Shown here piece by piece: positions 1-7,330 of a stretch of DNA of 18,427 nucleotides. The DNA is taken from the NCBI GenBank assembly GCA_035705985.1, contig DASSVP010000165.1:1-18427 (forward strand), given 5' to 3'. A model generated the notes under the pieces. It was not told the DNA's origin. It did no database searches and was given only the letters and a program-made list of their open reading frames with translations. Source of the DNA: JACVRW01 sp035705985. Its GTDB lineage: Bacteria > Actinomycetota > Thermoleophilia > Solirubrobacterales > Thermoleophilaceae. The translations under genes were made by a program, and so were the position numbers. Position 1 is the stretch's first letter. Each line of letters opens with the position of its first letter.

Positions 1-1
1 G

Positions 2-925
2 TTCGAGGAGCTCGGCGGCGCGATGACCCACAACTCGAAGTCGGGCGTGGCGCACTTCGCGGCGGACGACGAGGAGAGCTGCCTCGAGGACGTGCGCTAC
101 CTCATGTCGTTCCTGCCCCAGAACAACCTCGAGATCCCGCCGCAGATGGACACGGGCGACGACCCGGACCGCATCGACGAGGCGCTCGACACGGTCGTGC
201 CCGACAACCCGAACAAGCCCTACGACATGCGCGACGTGGTGCACCTCGTGGTCGACAACGGCGAGTTCTTCGAGGTGCAGGAGCACTTCGCCCGCAACAT
301 CGTGATCGGGTTCGCGCGCCTGAACGGGCGCCCGGTCGGCGTCGTGGGCAACCAGCCGAGCCAGCTCGCCGGAGTGCTCGACATCAGCGCCTCGGAGAAA
401 GCGGCGCGCTTCGTGCGCTTCTGCGACGCCTTCAACATCCCGCTGCTCACGTTCATGGACGTGCCCGGCTTCCTGCCCGGCACCTCACAGGAGTGGGGCG
501 GGATCATCCGCCACGGCGCGAAGCTCCTGTACGCCTTCACCGAGGCGACCGTGCCGAAGCTGACGGTCATCACCCGCAAGGCCTACGGCGGCGCCTACGA
601 CGTCATGAACTCGAAGCACATGCTGGCCGACTTCGTGTTCGCCTGGCCGACCGCCGAGGTCGCGGTGATGGGCCCGGAGGGCGCCGTGAACATCATCCAC
701 CGGCGCGACATCCAGGCCTCGCCGACGCCGGACGAGCGTCGCGAGAAGCTGATCGGCGACTACAAGGCGCGCTTCGCCAACCCGTACTCGGCGGCCGAGC
801 GCGGCTATATCGACGACGTGATCATCCCGCACGAGACGCGACCGAAGCTGATTCGGGCGCTGGAGCGGCTGCAGACGAAGCGGGTGGAGACGCCGAAGCG
901 AAAGCACGGGAACATCCCGCTGTAA
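2..925 (+). CDS. Acyl-CoA carboxylase, carboxyltransferase (beta) subunit, 5'-truncated
   Basis: This is the carboxyltransferase half of a biotin-dependent acyl-CoA carboxylase, which moves CO2 from carboxybiotin to acetyl-, propionyl- or similar acyl-CoA in the cytoplasm. The reading frame is open to the left edge (FEELGGAMTHNSKSGVAHF), so the internal ATG at 23 is not the start. About 307 of the usual 510-530 residues are present: the end of the N-domain and the complete C-domain. Family landmarks are the FMDVPGFLPGTSQE stretch, the acyl-CoA-binding RKAYGGAYDVM stretch and VMGPEGAVNI. The Asp of GGAYDVM (codon 599-601) appears to match the Asp reported as a propionyl-CoA specificity determinant in Streptomyces PccB, so propionyl-CoA use is plausible. 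That is inference. The 3' end overlaps the convergent MFS gene by 104 bases. A biotin carboxylase begins at 17388. Confidence 0.95.
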   Translation, partial: FEELGGAMTHNSKSGVAHFAADDEESCLEDVRYLMSFLPQNNLEIPPQMDTGDDPDRIDEALDTVVPDNPNKPYDMRDVVHLVVDNGEFFEVQEHFARNIVIGFARLNGRPVGVVGNQPSQLAGVLDISASEKAARFVRFCDAFNIPLLTFMDVPGFLPGTSQEWGGIIRHGAKLLYAFTEATVPKLTVITRKAYGGAYDVMNSKHMLADFVFAWPTAEVAVMGPEGAVNIIHRRDIQASPTPDERREKLIGDYKARFANPYSAAERGYIDDVIIPHETRPKLIRALERLQTKRVETPKRKHGNIPL

Positions 926-2114
926 CCACGAGCGTCGCCGCCAGCACGGTGAGCGGCATCTCGAAGCCGCCGGTGGAGTCCTCCGCGATCCCGGTGAAGG
1001 CAGGGCCGACGAAGCCGCCCAGGTTGCCCACGGCGGCGACCAGCGCGATGCCGGCGGCCGCGGCGCTCCCGCTCAGGAACGCGGTCGGGAACGCCCAGAA
1101 GCGGGGCAGCGCCGACAGGATTCCCACCGCCGCGACGGTGATGGTCACCGTCAGCAGCAGCGGCGACTGCGCATAGGCCGTGCCCGCCGTCCCGGCTGCG
1201 CCCACCAGCATGGGGACGACGAGGCCGGTCCCGCGTCGGGACGCGATGATCATCGCCGCCGTGGCGAACCCGTACGGGATTGCCGACAGGACGCCCACCT
1301 CGAAGTCGCTGAAGCCGGTCCGGTCCTGCACCAGGTCCGGCACGAAGAAGGTCAGCCCGAAGCCCGCGGCCAGCAGCACGAAATAGACGAGACCGAGCGC
1401 CCAGACACGGCCGCTCCCCAGGGCGTCGCGAACGCGGCCCGGCGTCGCCGGGACCTCGCGCGCCACCTCGGCGGCAAGGAACTCCCGCTCGTCCTGCTCG
1501 AGCCAGTCCGCGTCGGCGGGCCGCTCGTCCAGGTAGCGGAGCGTCACGAAGCCGAGCACCACCGCCGGGATCCCCTCCACGAGGAAGAGCCACTGCCAGC
1601 CGTCGAGTCCGAGGAAGCCGTCGAGCTCGAGCAGCCCGCCCGACAGGGGGCCGCCCGCGACGTACGCCGCCGACACCGCGGTTAGGAACAGCGCGATCGC
1701 GCGGGTGCGCTCCCGCTCCGGGAACCACCAGGTCAGGAACAGGATGATCCCCGGGAAGAAGCCTGCCTCTGCTGCACCCAAGAGGAAGCGCAGGATGTAG
1801 AAGCTCGCCGCGCCCTCGATGAACATCATCGCCGCCGAGATCACGCCCCAGACGACCATGATCCCGGCGAGCCAGCGGCGCGCGCCGAAGCGCTCCAGGG
1901 CCAGGTTGCTCGGCACGCCGAAGATCACGTACCCGAGCGAAAAGATCCCGGCGCCGAGCCCGAAGATCGTGTCGCTGAAGCCGAGGTCGTCCTCGAGCTG
2001 GAGCTGCGCGAAGCTCACGTTCACGCGGTCGAGGTACGCGACCACGTAGATGAGGAAGAGGAACGGGATGAGCCGGCGCGTCGCCTTTCGGAAGGCGCGT
2101 TCCTCGAGGGTCAC
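822..2114 (-). CDS. MFS transporter, probable anion:cation symporter (ACS) family
   Basis: A 430-residue inner-membrane transporter of the major facilitator superfamily. The N-terminus (RRLIPFLFLIYVVAYLDRVNVSFA) and the TM4-TM5 region (LLGAAEAGFFPGIILFLTWWFPERER) are typical of the ACS branch, which imports organic anions such as sugar acids, tartrate or phthalate. The substrate cannot be read from sequence. Hydrophobic segments run through the protein with a hydrophilic central loop (about residues 195-225). The start is GTG, chosen because TAGAGT lies exactly 6 bases upstream. The last helix (MPLTVLAATLVVTAG) is short. It runs into an Ala/Ser-rich tail of about 30 residues encoded opposite the 3' end of the carboxyltransferase gene, suggesting that an original stop codon was lost. 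Twenty bases separate it from the upstream DUF3352 gene. Confidence 0.9.
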   Translation of the reverse strand: MTLEERAFRKATRRLIPFLFLIYVVAYLDRVNVSFAQLQLEDDLGFSDTIFGLGAGIFSLGYVIFGVPSNLALERFGARRWLAGIMVVWGVISAAMMFIEGAASFYILRFLLGAAEAGFFPGIILFLTWWFPERERTRAIALFLTAVSAAYVAGGPLSGGLLELDGFLGLDGWQWLFLVEGIPAVVLGFVTLRYLDERPADADWLEQDEREFLAAEVAREVPATPGRVRDALGSGRVWALGLVYFVLLAAGFGLTFFVPDLVQDRTGFSDFEVGVLSAIPYGFATAAMIIASRRGTGLVVPMLVGAAGTAGTAYAQSPLLLTVTITVAAVGILSALPRFWAFPTAFLSGSAAAAGIALVAAVGNLGGFVGPAFTGIAEDSTGGFEMPLTVLAATLVVTAGCSRAFASASPPASSAAAPAPESASVASRAG

Positions 2115-2120
2115 GCGCCG

Positions 2121-2126
2121 ACTCTA
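2121..2126 (-). promoter_or_regulatory. Putative -10 hexamer (TAGAGT) for a leaderless MFS transcript
   Basis: On the minus strand TAGAGT is followed by a 6-base spacer and the GTG start of the MFS transporter, so transcription would begin at or next to the start codon. There is no purine-rich Shine-Dalgarno sequence. The same spacing occurs before other genes here. The inference is from pattern only. Confidence 0.5.
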
Positions 2127-2134
2127 ACCCTGCG

Positions 2135-3643
2135 CTACTTCACGATCAGCTTGAACGCCGACCTCAGATCGCCGCCCTCGCCGGAGGTGCCGCCGATGAG
2201 CGCGTCGAGTGGCTCGAGGTAGGGCTTCGCCTCCTGCCAGTCCGCGTCGTTCGCGGACTCGCTCGAATCAACCAGGTCGAAGATGGGCTGCATCAGCAGG
2301 AACATCGAGACCTCGTAGTCGCCGAGCGAGTCCCGTGCCTCCGCGAACTCGGGCGCATCGCCAAGCGTCTCGCTCGGGTCGGCCGCGTCGGAGGCGGCAC
2401 GCTCGCCGTAGGCGAACACCACGCGCCCGCCGTCCTGGAACGCGTGGATCGGCTGGGGCACGCCCTGGACCGTCGCCGTGAACCCGCCGCCGCGCGGGGC
2501 GATCTGGACCTCGCCGCCGCCCTGCGTCCGGGCCAGGCGCTCGATCCCGTCGAGGAAGCGGCCCGAGGCCGCCTCGTCCTTCGTCTCGATCACGAGCGCG
2601 CCGTTCAGCTCGGAGACGCTCTCCCCGCGGACGAACACGCCGAAGTCGCCCATCCAATCGATCACGTCCTCCTGGAGGTCCAGGCCGGTGGCGGCCTTGA
2701 ACTGCTGCTCGATCGTGTCGCGGCCGCCGACCGCGCCGGCGAAGGCCCCGACCAAGAAGTCGAGTGTCTGCCCGAAGTCCGTCTGCGCCGTCGCGACCCA
2801 GGAGTCCGCGGGGAGCTCGGTCAGAAGGTCACTGGCCTGGCCGAAGAAGGAGGCGCGGCCGAGGTCCTCCGGCACGGAGCCCTCGAAGGTCACCCCGTCG
2901 CGGTCCGCGTCCAGCGTCGCGACGAAGGGCTCCCTGAACAGCCTCTCCAGGGAGTCCGGCATAGGGGCGCCCGCCCGCTGCAGGGACGCCTGGAGTGCCG
3001 GTGAGTTGACGAAGAAGAGGCCGAGCCGGTCCTCGGCGGCCTCATCCAGGGCGTTCTGGAAGCCCTCCGCGTCTGAGAGCTTCTCGCCCCCCTCCCTCGT
3101 GTCGATCACGGCCTTCACACCGGCCTCAGAGCCGAGCACCACGAAGCCGTCGAAGACCGCCGCGGCCTCCTCGGACTCGTCGGTCATGTACTCGACGTCC
3201 TTGTACGTCTTGCGCGAGATCTCGCCCTCGCCGGTCTTCTCGACCGTCTCGAGCGCCGCGTCCTCGTCCTCCGTCGCCACCAGAGCGGCGCCGGCCCTGA
3301 AGTCGCCGGCGTTCCCCCCGCTCGCGAAGAAAGCGGCCTCGTCGCCGAGCCACGGCTCGATGTCCTTCGAGAAGCTCACCGGCGCGTCGGACTCGCGGAG
3401 CGCCTTGTCGATCAGCTCCTTAAGCTTGTCGCCGGCCTGGCCGCCGCCCGGGAACCTGGCGAGGATCGCATCGATGGCCTCCTTCTGCTCGCCCTCGGGC
3501 TTCAGGGTCACCTCGCCGTAGAAGACGGCGCTCGCCGGCACGAGCTCCGAGGCCCCCGAGGCGGCCTCGTCCTCGCTCCCGCAGGCGGTCGCGGCGAACA
3601 CGGAAGCGGACAGGACGAGCAGCGTGAGAATCAGTTTGCGCAT
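2135..3643 (-). CDS. DUF3352 family lipoprotein
   Basis: A 502-residue exported protein that I place in the DUF3352 family, common in high-GC actinobacteria and of unknown function. The N-terminus is a lipoprotein signal: MRK, a hydrophobic stretch, then ATAC with Cys21 as the likely lipidated residue, followed by an acidic linker (GSEDEAAS). The -3 position is Ala rather than Leu, which is a slightly weak lipobox. The body opens with LVPASAVFYGEV and contains EPWLGDEAAFFASGG, typical of the family. It probably sits on the outer face of the membrane. The ATG has only a poorly spaced AAGGG and no TAnnnT upstream. The gene lies 21 bases downstream of the cyclodeaminase-like gene, so co-transcription with it is likely. 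The C-terminus is LIVK. Confidence 0.85.
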   Translation of the reverse strand: MRKLILTLLVLSASVFAATACGSEDEAASGASELVPASAVFYGEVTLKPEGEQKEAIDAILARFPGGGQAGDKLKELIDKALRESDAPVSFSKDIEPWLGDEAAFFASGGNAGDFRAGAALVATEDEDAALETVEKTGEGEISRKTYKDVEYMTDESEEAAAVFDGFVVLGSEAGVKAVIDTREGGEKLSDAEGFQNALDEAAEDRLGLFFVNSPALQASLQRAGAPMPDSLERLFREPFVATLDADRDGVTFEGSVPEDLGRASFFGQASDLLTELPADSWVATAQTDFGQTLDFLVGAFAGAVGGRDTIEQQFKAATGLDLQEDVIDWMGDFGVFVRGESVSELNGALVIETKDEAASGRFLDGIERLARTQGGGEVQIAPRGGGFTATVQGVPQPIHAFQDGGRVVFAYGERAASDAADPSETLGDAPEFAEARDSLGDYEVSMFLLMQPIFDLVDSSESANDADWQEAKPYLEPLDALIGGTSGEGGDLRSAFKLIVK

Positions 3644-3664
3644 GGCCCTTGGGGGAGTCGGGGG

Positions 3665-4612
3665 CTAGAGCCGGACGGTGTCGGCACGCACGCGCCCCGC
3701 GCGGTGCGCTTCGAGAAGCGCGAGGCAGAGTGCGAGGTCCTGGATCGCCAAGCCTGTGGAGTCGAACAGCGTAACCCGGTCGGGAGCGGAACGCCCCGGG
3801 TGGGAGCCGGTGAGGACGGCGCCGAGCTCGGCGACCTGCTCACGCGTCACGAGGCCCGCCTCGACCGCGCCCGTGAGCTCGCCGCCGTGGCTGGCCTGCG
3901 CCCACTCGTCGCAGAACAGATCGCAGCGGGCCACCGCCTCGGGCTCGGCCTCGGCCTTGCCCGGCCCGTCGGCGCCCAGCATGTTGAGGTGGAGGCCCGG
4001 GCGCAGGTCGCTCTCGCGGACCACGGGCTCGTTGCCGGGAGTCACGCACGTGACCACGTCGCACGCCAGGGCATCCTCGCGCGCCCCGACCTCCCAGCCG
4101 AGCTCGCCCGCGAGCCGTCCGGCCCGCTCGGGGTCCGGGTCGAAGCAGATCCCCGGCCCGTACTCGGCGGCGGCGAGGCAGCGGGCGGCCCAGGTCCCGT
4201 GCAGGCCGCAGCCGACGATGCCCACCGTGCGCGCATCCTCACGCGCGAGCTCCTGCGCGGCCACGGCCGCGACCGCCCCCGTCCGGAGCGCGGTCACGGC
4301 CCGCACGTCTACCAGCGCGAGCGGCTCGCCGTCGACCGCCGACGAGACGCAGATCATCCCCATCACCACAGGCAGCCCGGCGTCGGGATTGCCCGGGAAC
4401 GAGGTGACCCACTTCAGGATCGCGAGCCCCGCGCCCTTGGCCGGCATCGCGCGGAAGTCGCCGTTTGGCGAGGCGTCCAGGTACACCTTCGGCGGCATCT
4501 GCCACTCGTTGCCGGCGTACTCCACGAAGCCGTCGCGAACGCGCTCGATCGCCTCGTCCGGCTCGATCGCCCGCAGCACGGCCTTCTGGGGGAAGACGAG
4601 CAGCTCGGCCAC
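3665..4612 (-). CDS. Ornithine cyclodeaminase / alanine dehydrogenase (mu-crystallin) family protein
   Basis: A 315-residue cytoplasmic NAD(P)-dependent enzyme of the OCD/mu-crystallin family. Members convert ornithine to proline plus ammonia, oxidise alanine, or reduce cyclic imines. The Rossmann nucleotide-binding motif is G134-C135-G136-L137-H138-G139. The conserved substrate-region Lys is K67 in AILKWVTSFPGN, and the catalytic-region Asp is D215 in GADGPGKAE. Length is slightly short for the family (about 320-350). Which substrate it uses cannot be told. The GTG start is supported by TAGCGT 7 bases upstream and by a preceding divergent gene only 21 bases away. The downstream DUF3352 gene follows after 21 bases on the same strand, but no functional link is obvious. 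Confidence 0.9.
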   Translation of the reverse strand: MAELLVFPQKAVLRAIEPDEAIERVRDGFVEYAGNEWQMPPKVYLDASPNGDFRAMPAKGAGLAILKWVTSFPGNPDAGLPVVMGMICVSSAVDGEPLALVDVRAVTALRTGAVAAVAAQELAREDARTVGIVGCGLHGTWAARCLAAAEYGPGICFDPDPERAGRLAGELGWEVGAREDALACDVVTCVTPGNEPVVRESDLRPGLHLNMLGADGPGKAEAEPEAVARCDLFCDEWAQASHGGELTGAVEAGLVTREQVAELGAVLTGSHPGRSAPDRVTLFDSTGLAIQDLALCLALLEAHRAGRVRADTVRL

Positions 4613-4618
4613 GGGCCT

Positions 4619-4625
4619 TACGCTA
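4619..4625. promoter_or_regulatory. Overlapping divergent -10 elements (TACGCTA)
   Basis: The 7-base string TACGCTA reads as TACGCT on the plus strand (4619-4624, 9 bases before the GTG at 4634) and as TAGCGT on the minus strand (4620-4625, 7 bases before the GTG at 4612). It could serve two opposite, leaderless or nearly leaderless transcripts. The whole space between the two genes is only 21 bases, so any promoter here must overlap. Confidence 0.45.
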
Positions 4626-4633
4626 TCCCGCCA

Positions 4634-4858
4634 GTGAGCCGAAACGGCAAGCAGAGCCCGGCGCGGCCGCGCATCGAGGTGCGCCAGCCGGCGTCGCCCG
4701 AGGAGGCCGCCGCGATCGCCGCCGCGATCGAGCAGTTCATGCGCGACACGGCGCCCGCGCCGGCGTCATCGGGGCCGGCGATGAGCCCGTGGCTGCGGGC
4801 CGGCCTGCTCGAGGGCACCAAGCGGGTGAGGGCGGACTACCGCGACTCGCCCTGGTAG
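4634..4858 (+). CDS. Small protein resembling acyl-CoA carboxylase epsilon subunit
   Basis: A 74-residue protein starting at GTG (VSRNGKQSPARPRIEVRQP). It follows the plan of actinobacterial acyl-CoA carboxylase epsilon subunits. A short beta-strand (IEV) comes first, then a helix opening PxSPEEAAAIAAAIEQF, an Ala/Pro linker, and a C-terminal SPWLRAGLLEG segment ending in an Arg/Trp-containing tail. In Streptomyces and Mycobacterium such subunits hold the alpha and beta chains together. Here the gene is not next to either carboxylase gene: the beta subunit ends 3.7 kb to the left and the biotin carboxylase starts 12.5 kb to the right. It is divergent from the cyclodeaminase-like gene and overlaps the convergent cupin gene by 22 bases. 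Recognition is from pattern, not alignment. It could be an unrelated short protein. Confidence 0.6.
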   Translation: MSRNGKQSPARPRIEVRQPASPEEAAAIAAAIEQFMRDTAPAPASSGPAMSPWLRAGLLEGTKRVRADYRDSPW

Positions 4859-5304
4859 TAGTCCACCCCGGACGAGCGCTCGACCATCAGCGAGTCTCCC
4901 GGCGCGAGCCAGAGCCCGACCTTGTCGCTGTCGGGGTAGGCGGTGCCGGTGGGCCAGAGGACGTTGGACCACATCAGCACCTTTGCGGGCTCCTCGCCGC
5001 GGTTGCCGACCTGGTGCGCACCCTCCGGGCCGCGCTTGAAGAACACGAGGTCGAGCGGCTCGAGCTCCTCGGTGCCCTCGTGCGTCCGGACGAACGGCCG
5101 TCCCGCGATCACCAGCAGCCATTCCTCCTCGCCGTACTCGTAGTGGTACGGGCAGAGCAGCTCTCCGGGAGGGAGCTCGTAGAGCGACGCGCCGGTGATC
5201 TCCGCGCCCATGTCCGGGCCGAACCTGGCCATGCCGGCGCGGAAGCCCTCCGGGTCCTCGGAGTCGTACTTGAAGGTTGCGTTAGCGAGGTTCACAGGAG
5301 CCAT
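4837..5304 (-). CDS. Single-domain cupin protein
   Basis: A 155-residue cytoplasmic protein with one cupin barrel and no signal peptide. Motif 1 is PGELLCPYHYEYGEEEW, giving H54, E56 and E60/E61 as metal ligands, with Glu where many cupins have the second His. Motif 2 is GPEGAHQVGN with H97. This HxE variant is common in small actinobacterial cupins whose reaction is unknown, so sugar, amino-acid or aromatic ligands are all possible. The open frame extends upstream to 5682, but the conserved cupin sequence starts only after the ATG at 5304 and the upstream translation has no cupin character. GATGAT lies 6 bases before this ATG. It is divergent from the sulfate-reduction operon with 148 bases between, so the two may share control. 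Confidence 0.85.
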   Translation of the reverse strand: MAPVNLANATFKYDSEDPEGFRAGMARFGPDMGAEITGASLYELPPGELLCPYHYEYGEEEWLLVIAGRPFVRTHEGTEELEPLDLVFFKRGPEGAHQVGNRGEEPAKVLMWSNVLWPTGTAYPDSDKVGLWLAPGDSLMVERSSGVDYYQGESR

Positions 5305-5308
5305 ATCC

Positions 5309-5324
5309 GCATCATCGAGGATGC
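5309..5324. promoter_or_regulatory. 16-bp imperfect palindrome, possible operator of the cupin gene
   Basis: GCATCATCGAGGATGC is symmetric around TCGA except for one base pair. It covers the presumed -10 of the cupin gene (GATGAT on the minus strand, 5311-5316) and begins 4 bases upstream of its ATG. A repressor bound here would block RNA polymerase. No regulator gene is present in the window. This may be chance. Confidence 0.3.
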
Positions 5325-5437
5325 ATGAAGTGCCCGCGCCCTGGATCGCTGCATCGGCCACGCGTCTACCGCAACCGGCGCGCGATGAGCCCCTGAGCTG
5401 GTCCTGCCGATAAAAGGCACGAATCCCGACTGGCTTT

Positions 5438-5446
5438 TGGTACTTT
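5438..5446 (+). promoter_or_regulatory. Extended -10 promoter (TGG-TACTTT) of the sulfate-reduction operon
   Basis: TACTTT (5441-5446) is preceded by TGG, giving a TGn-TAnnnT extended -10. It is followed after 6 bases by the ATG of the sulfite reductase gene. No Shine-Dalgarno sequence is present (the spacer is CTCCCG), so the operon mRNA is probably leaderless. No convincing -35 hexamer is seen, as is allowed for extended -10 promoters. The rest of the 148-base gap (5305-5452) holds the 16-bp palindrome at 5309 and nothing else I can name. Confidence 0.55.
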
Positions 5447-5452
5447 CTCCCG

Positions 5453-7330
5453 ATGGAACCTGTTTCGGCGCCGGCTGAGCAGCCGCAGAAGGACAACGCC
5501 GCGCACGGGGCACCGCCCCGTGCTGGTGCAAAGCGCAAGGGCAAGCAGGGCTCGCTCGACAACCCCGAGGTGATCGAGAACGTCCCAGGGCACATCATCC
5601 CGATCCTCGAGCGCGAGTTCGACGACTTCGACAACGAGGCCGAGCGCTTCCTCGGCGGTGAGATCGCCGAGGACCAGTTCATCGGCTTCCGCCTGAAGCA
5701 GGGCGTCTACGGCCAGCGGCAGGCCGACGTCCAGATGATCCGGGTGAAGCTCCCGTTCGGCGGCATCACGCCGGAGCAGATGGAGGCCTTCGCGGACGTG
5801 GTCGAGAAGTACGCGCCGCTGAACAAGGGCCACATCACCACGCGCCAGAACATCCAGCTCCACCACATCCCGCTGCGCGACGCCGCCAAGGCGATCCGCG
5901 AGCTGTCCGACTCGGGGCTCTCGAGCCGCGAGGGCTGCGGCAACACCGTCCGCAACGTGACCGGCGACCCGTGGGCCGGCGTCTGCGAGGGCGAGCTGTT
6001 CGACCCCACTCCGTACGTCGGCGCCTACGTGCGCTACTTCGTGCGCCATCCCACCACGCAGCTGATGCCGCGCAAGGTGAAGACGGCCTTCACCGCCACG
6101 GACGAGGACCGCGCCATCACGGGCATCCACGACATCGCCTACATCCCGCGCATCCGCGACGGCGTCAAGGGCTTCGAGCTGCGCGTGGGCGGTGGCACCT
6201 CGATCATGCCGCGCGTCGCGCCCACGCTCCGCGAGTTCGTCTCCGCGGACGACGGCGAGTACCTGAAGGTCGCGGAGGCGGTGTTCCGCATCTTCGACCG
6301 GCAGGAGTGGCTGCGCGCGAACCGCGCGCGGGCGCGCATCAAGGTCTTCGTCGACAAGTTCGGCATCGAGGAGCTGGCCCGCCAGGTGGACGAGGAGCTC
6401 GAGGGCGACTGGGTCGGCGAGCGCGACTTCGACCCCACACCGCTGCTCTTCATCGACGACGAGGAGGCCGGCGCCCCGCCCGCGCCCGCAAGCTACGCGA
6501 GCCCGAACGGCGATCTCAGCGAGTACGAGCGCTGGGCGGCCGCGAGCGTGGTCCCGCAGCGCCAGGCCGGGTTCTCGACCGTGCAGATCAAGGTGGTCCG
6601 CGGCGACCTCACGCCGGAGCAGTTCCGCGGCCTTGCCGAGATCATGCGGAAGTACTCGGGCGGCCACGCGCGGACGACGGTGCACCAGAACCTCGTGCTC
6701 CGCTGGGTGCGCGACGAGACCGCGTTCGAGGTCTGGCGCGCGCTCTCGGAGCTCGGGCTCGGCGACGCGGGCGCGGACGAGATCAACGACGTGATCAGCT
6801 GCCCGGGCACGGACTCGTGCAAGCTCGGCATCACCAGCTCGATGGGCCTGAACCACGCGGTCCGCGAGCGCGTGGAGTCGATGGGCATCGAGGACCCGCT
6901 GACGCGGCGGATCCACATCAAGATGTCCGGCTGCCCGAACGGCTGCTCGCAGCACCACATCGCGAACATCGGGTTCTACGGAGCGTCGATCAAGGTCGGC
7001 GAGCACACGATCCCCGCATACGTGGCGCACATCGGCGGCAACTACGAGGGCGGCGAGGTGGTCTACGGCACGCGCCTGAAGGTGCGCCTCCCGGCCAAGC
7101 GGGTGCCCGACGCGGTCGAGCGCTGGATCCGCATGTACGGGGCCGAGCGGAACGACGGCGAGGAGTTCAACGACTTCGCCGAGCGGGTCGGCCAGACGCG
7201 CTTCGAGGACGAGGTCCGCGAGCTCTCCATGCCCGTGGAGTTCAGCCTCGACAACATGCAGCACTTCATCGACTGGCAGCGCAAGGAGCCCTTCCAGGTC
7301 ATCCGGGGAGAGGGCGAATGCGCGGTGTAG
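5453..7330 (+). CDS. Ferredoxin-type assimilatory sulfite reductase (nitrite/sulfite reductase family)
   Basis: A 625-residue cytoplasmic siroheme/[4Fe-4S] enzyme, which reduces sulfite to sulfide by six electrons. The family's duplicated architecture is visible. The first ferredoxin-like half-domain covers about 76-145 (FRLKQGVYGQRQ), with the first siroheme domain after it (GCGNTVRNVTGDPWAG). The second half-domain is at about 368-440 and the second siroheme domain after 445. Cluster and siroheme ligands are C450-x5-C456 and C494-x3-C498 (SCPGTDSCKLG, SGCPNGCSQHH). The first 50 residues are a basic, Pro/Ala-rich leader. Nitrite reductase is the main alternative, but the downstream APS reductase and CysDN make sulfite far more likely. 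The electron donor is presumably ferredoxin. No flavoprotein subunit is nearby. The stop overlaps cysH by 13 bases. Confidence 0.95.
   Translation: MEPVSAPAEQPQKDNAAHGAPPRAGAKRKGKQGSLDNPEVIENVPGHIIPILEREFDDFDNEAERFLGGEIAEDQFIGFRLKQGVYGQRQADVQMIRVKLPFGGITPEQMEAFADVVEKYAPLNKGHITTRQNIQLHHIPLRDAAKAIRELSDSGLSSREGCGNTVRNVTGDPWAGVCEGELFDPTPYVGAYVRYFVRHPTTQLMPRKVKTAFTATDEDRAITGIHDIAYIPRIRDGVKGFELRVGGGTSIMPRVAPTLREFVSADDGEYLKVAEAVFRIFDRQEWLRANRARARIKVFVDKFGIEELARQVDEELEGDWVGERDFDPTPLLFIDDEEAGAPPAPASYASPNGDLSEYERWAAASVVPQRQAGFSTVQIKVVRGDLTPEQFRGLAEIMRKYSGGHARTTVHQNLVLRWVRDETAFEVWRALSELGLGDAGADEINDVISCPGTDSCKLGITSSMGLNHAVRERVESMGIEDPLTRRIHIKMSGCPNGCSQHHIANIGFYGASIKVGEHTIPAYVAHIGGNYEGGEVVYGTRLKVRLPAKRVPDAVERWIRMYGAERNDGEEFNDFAERVGQTRFEDEVRELSMPVEFSLDNMQHFIDWQRKEPFQVIRGEGECAV

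Noticed and set aside
805..1728. Frameshift explanation for the odd MFS C-terminus
   Set aside because: The alternative minus frames through 822-950 do not restore a longer hydrophobic last helix or an early stop, so a simple single-base error is not supported.
5405..5438. AAAAG/CTTTT pairing and a TGCC/GGCA repeat upstream of sulfite reductase as a riboswitch or operator
   Set aside because: Arms of 4-5 bp are expected by chance, and the -10 lies downstream of them, so they would not be transcribed as a leader.
5366..7264. 632-codon open frame on the minus strand opposite sulfite reductase
   Set aside because: Composition is Arg/Ala/Val/Leu/Asp/His repeats typical of the antisense of a GC-rich gene. 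No domain is visible, and the plus strand has clear sulfite reductase motifs.
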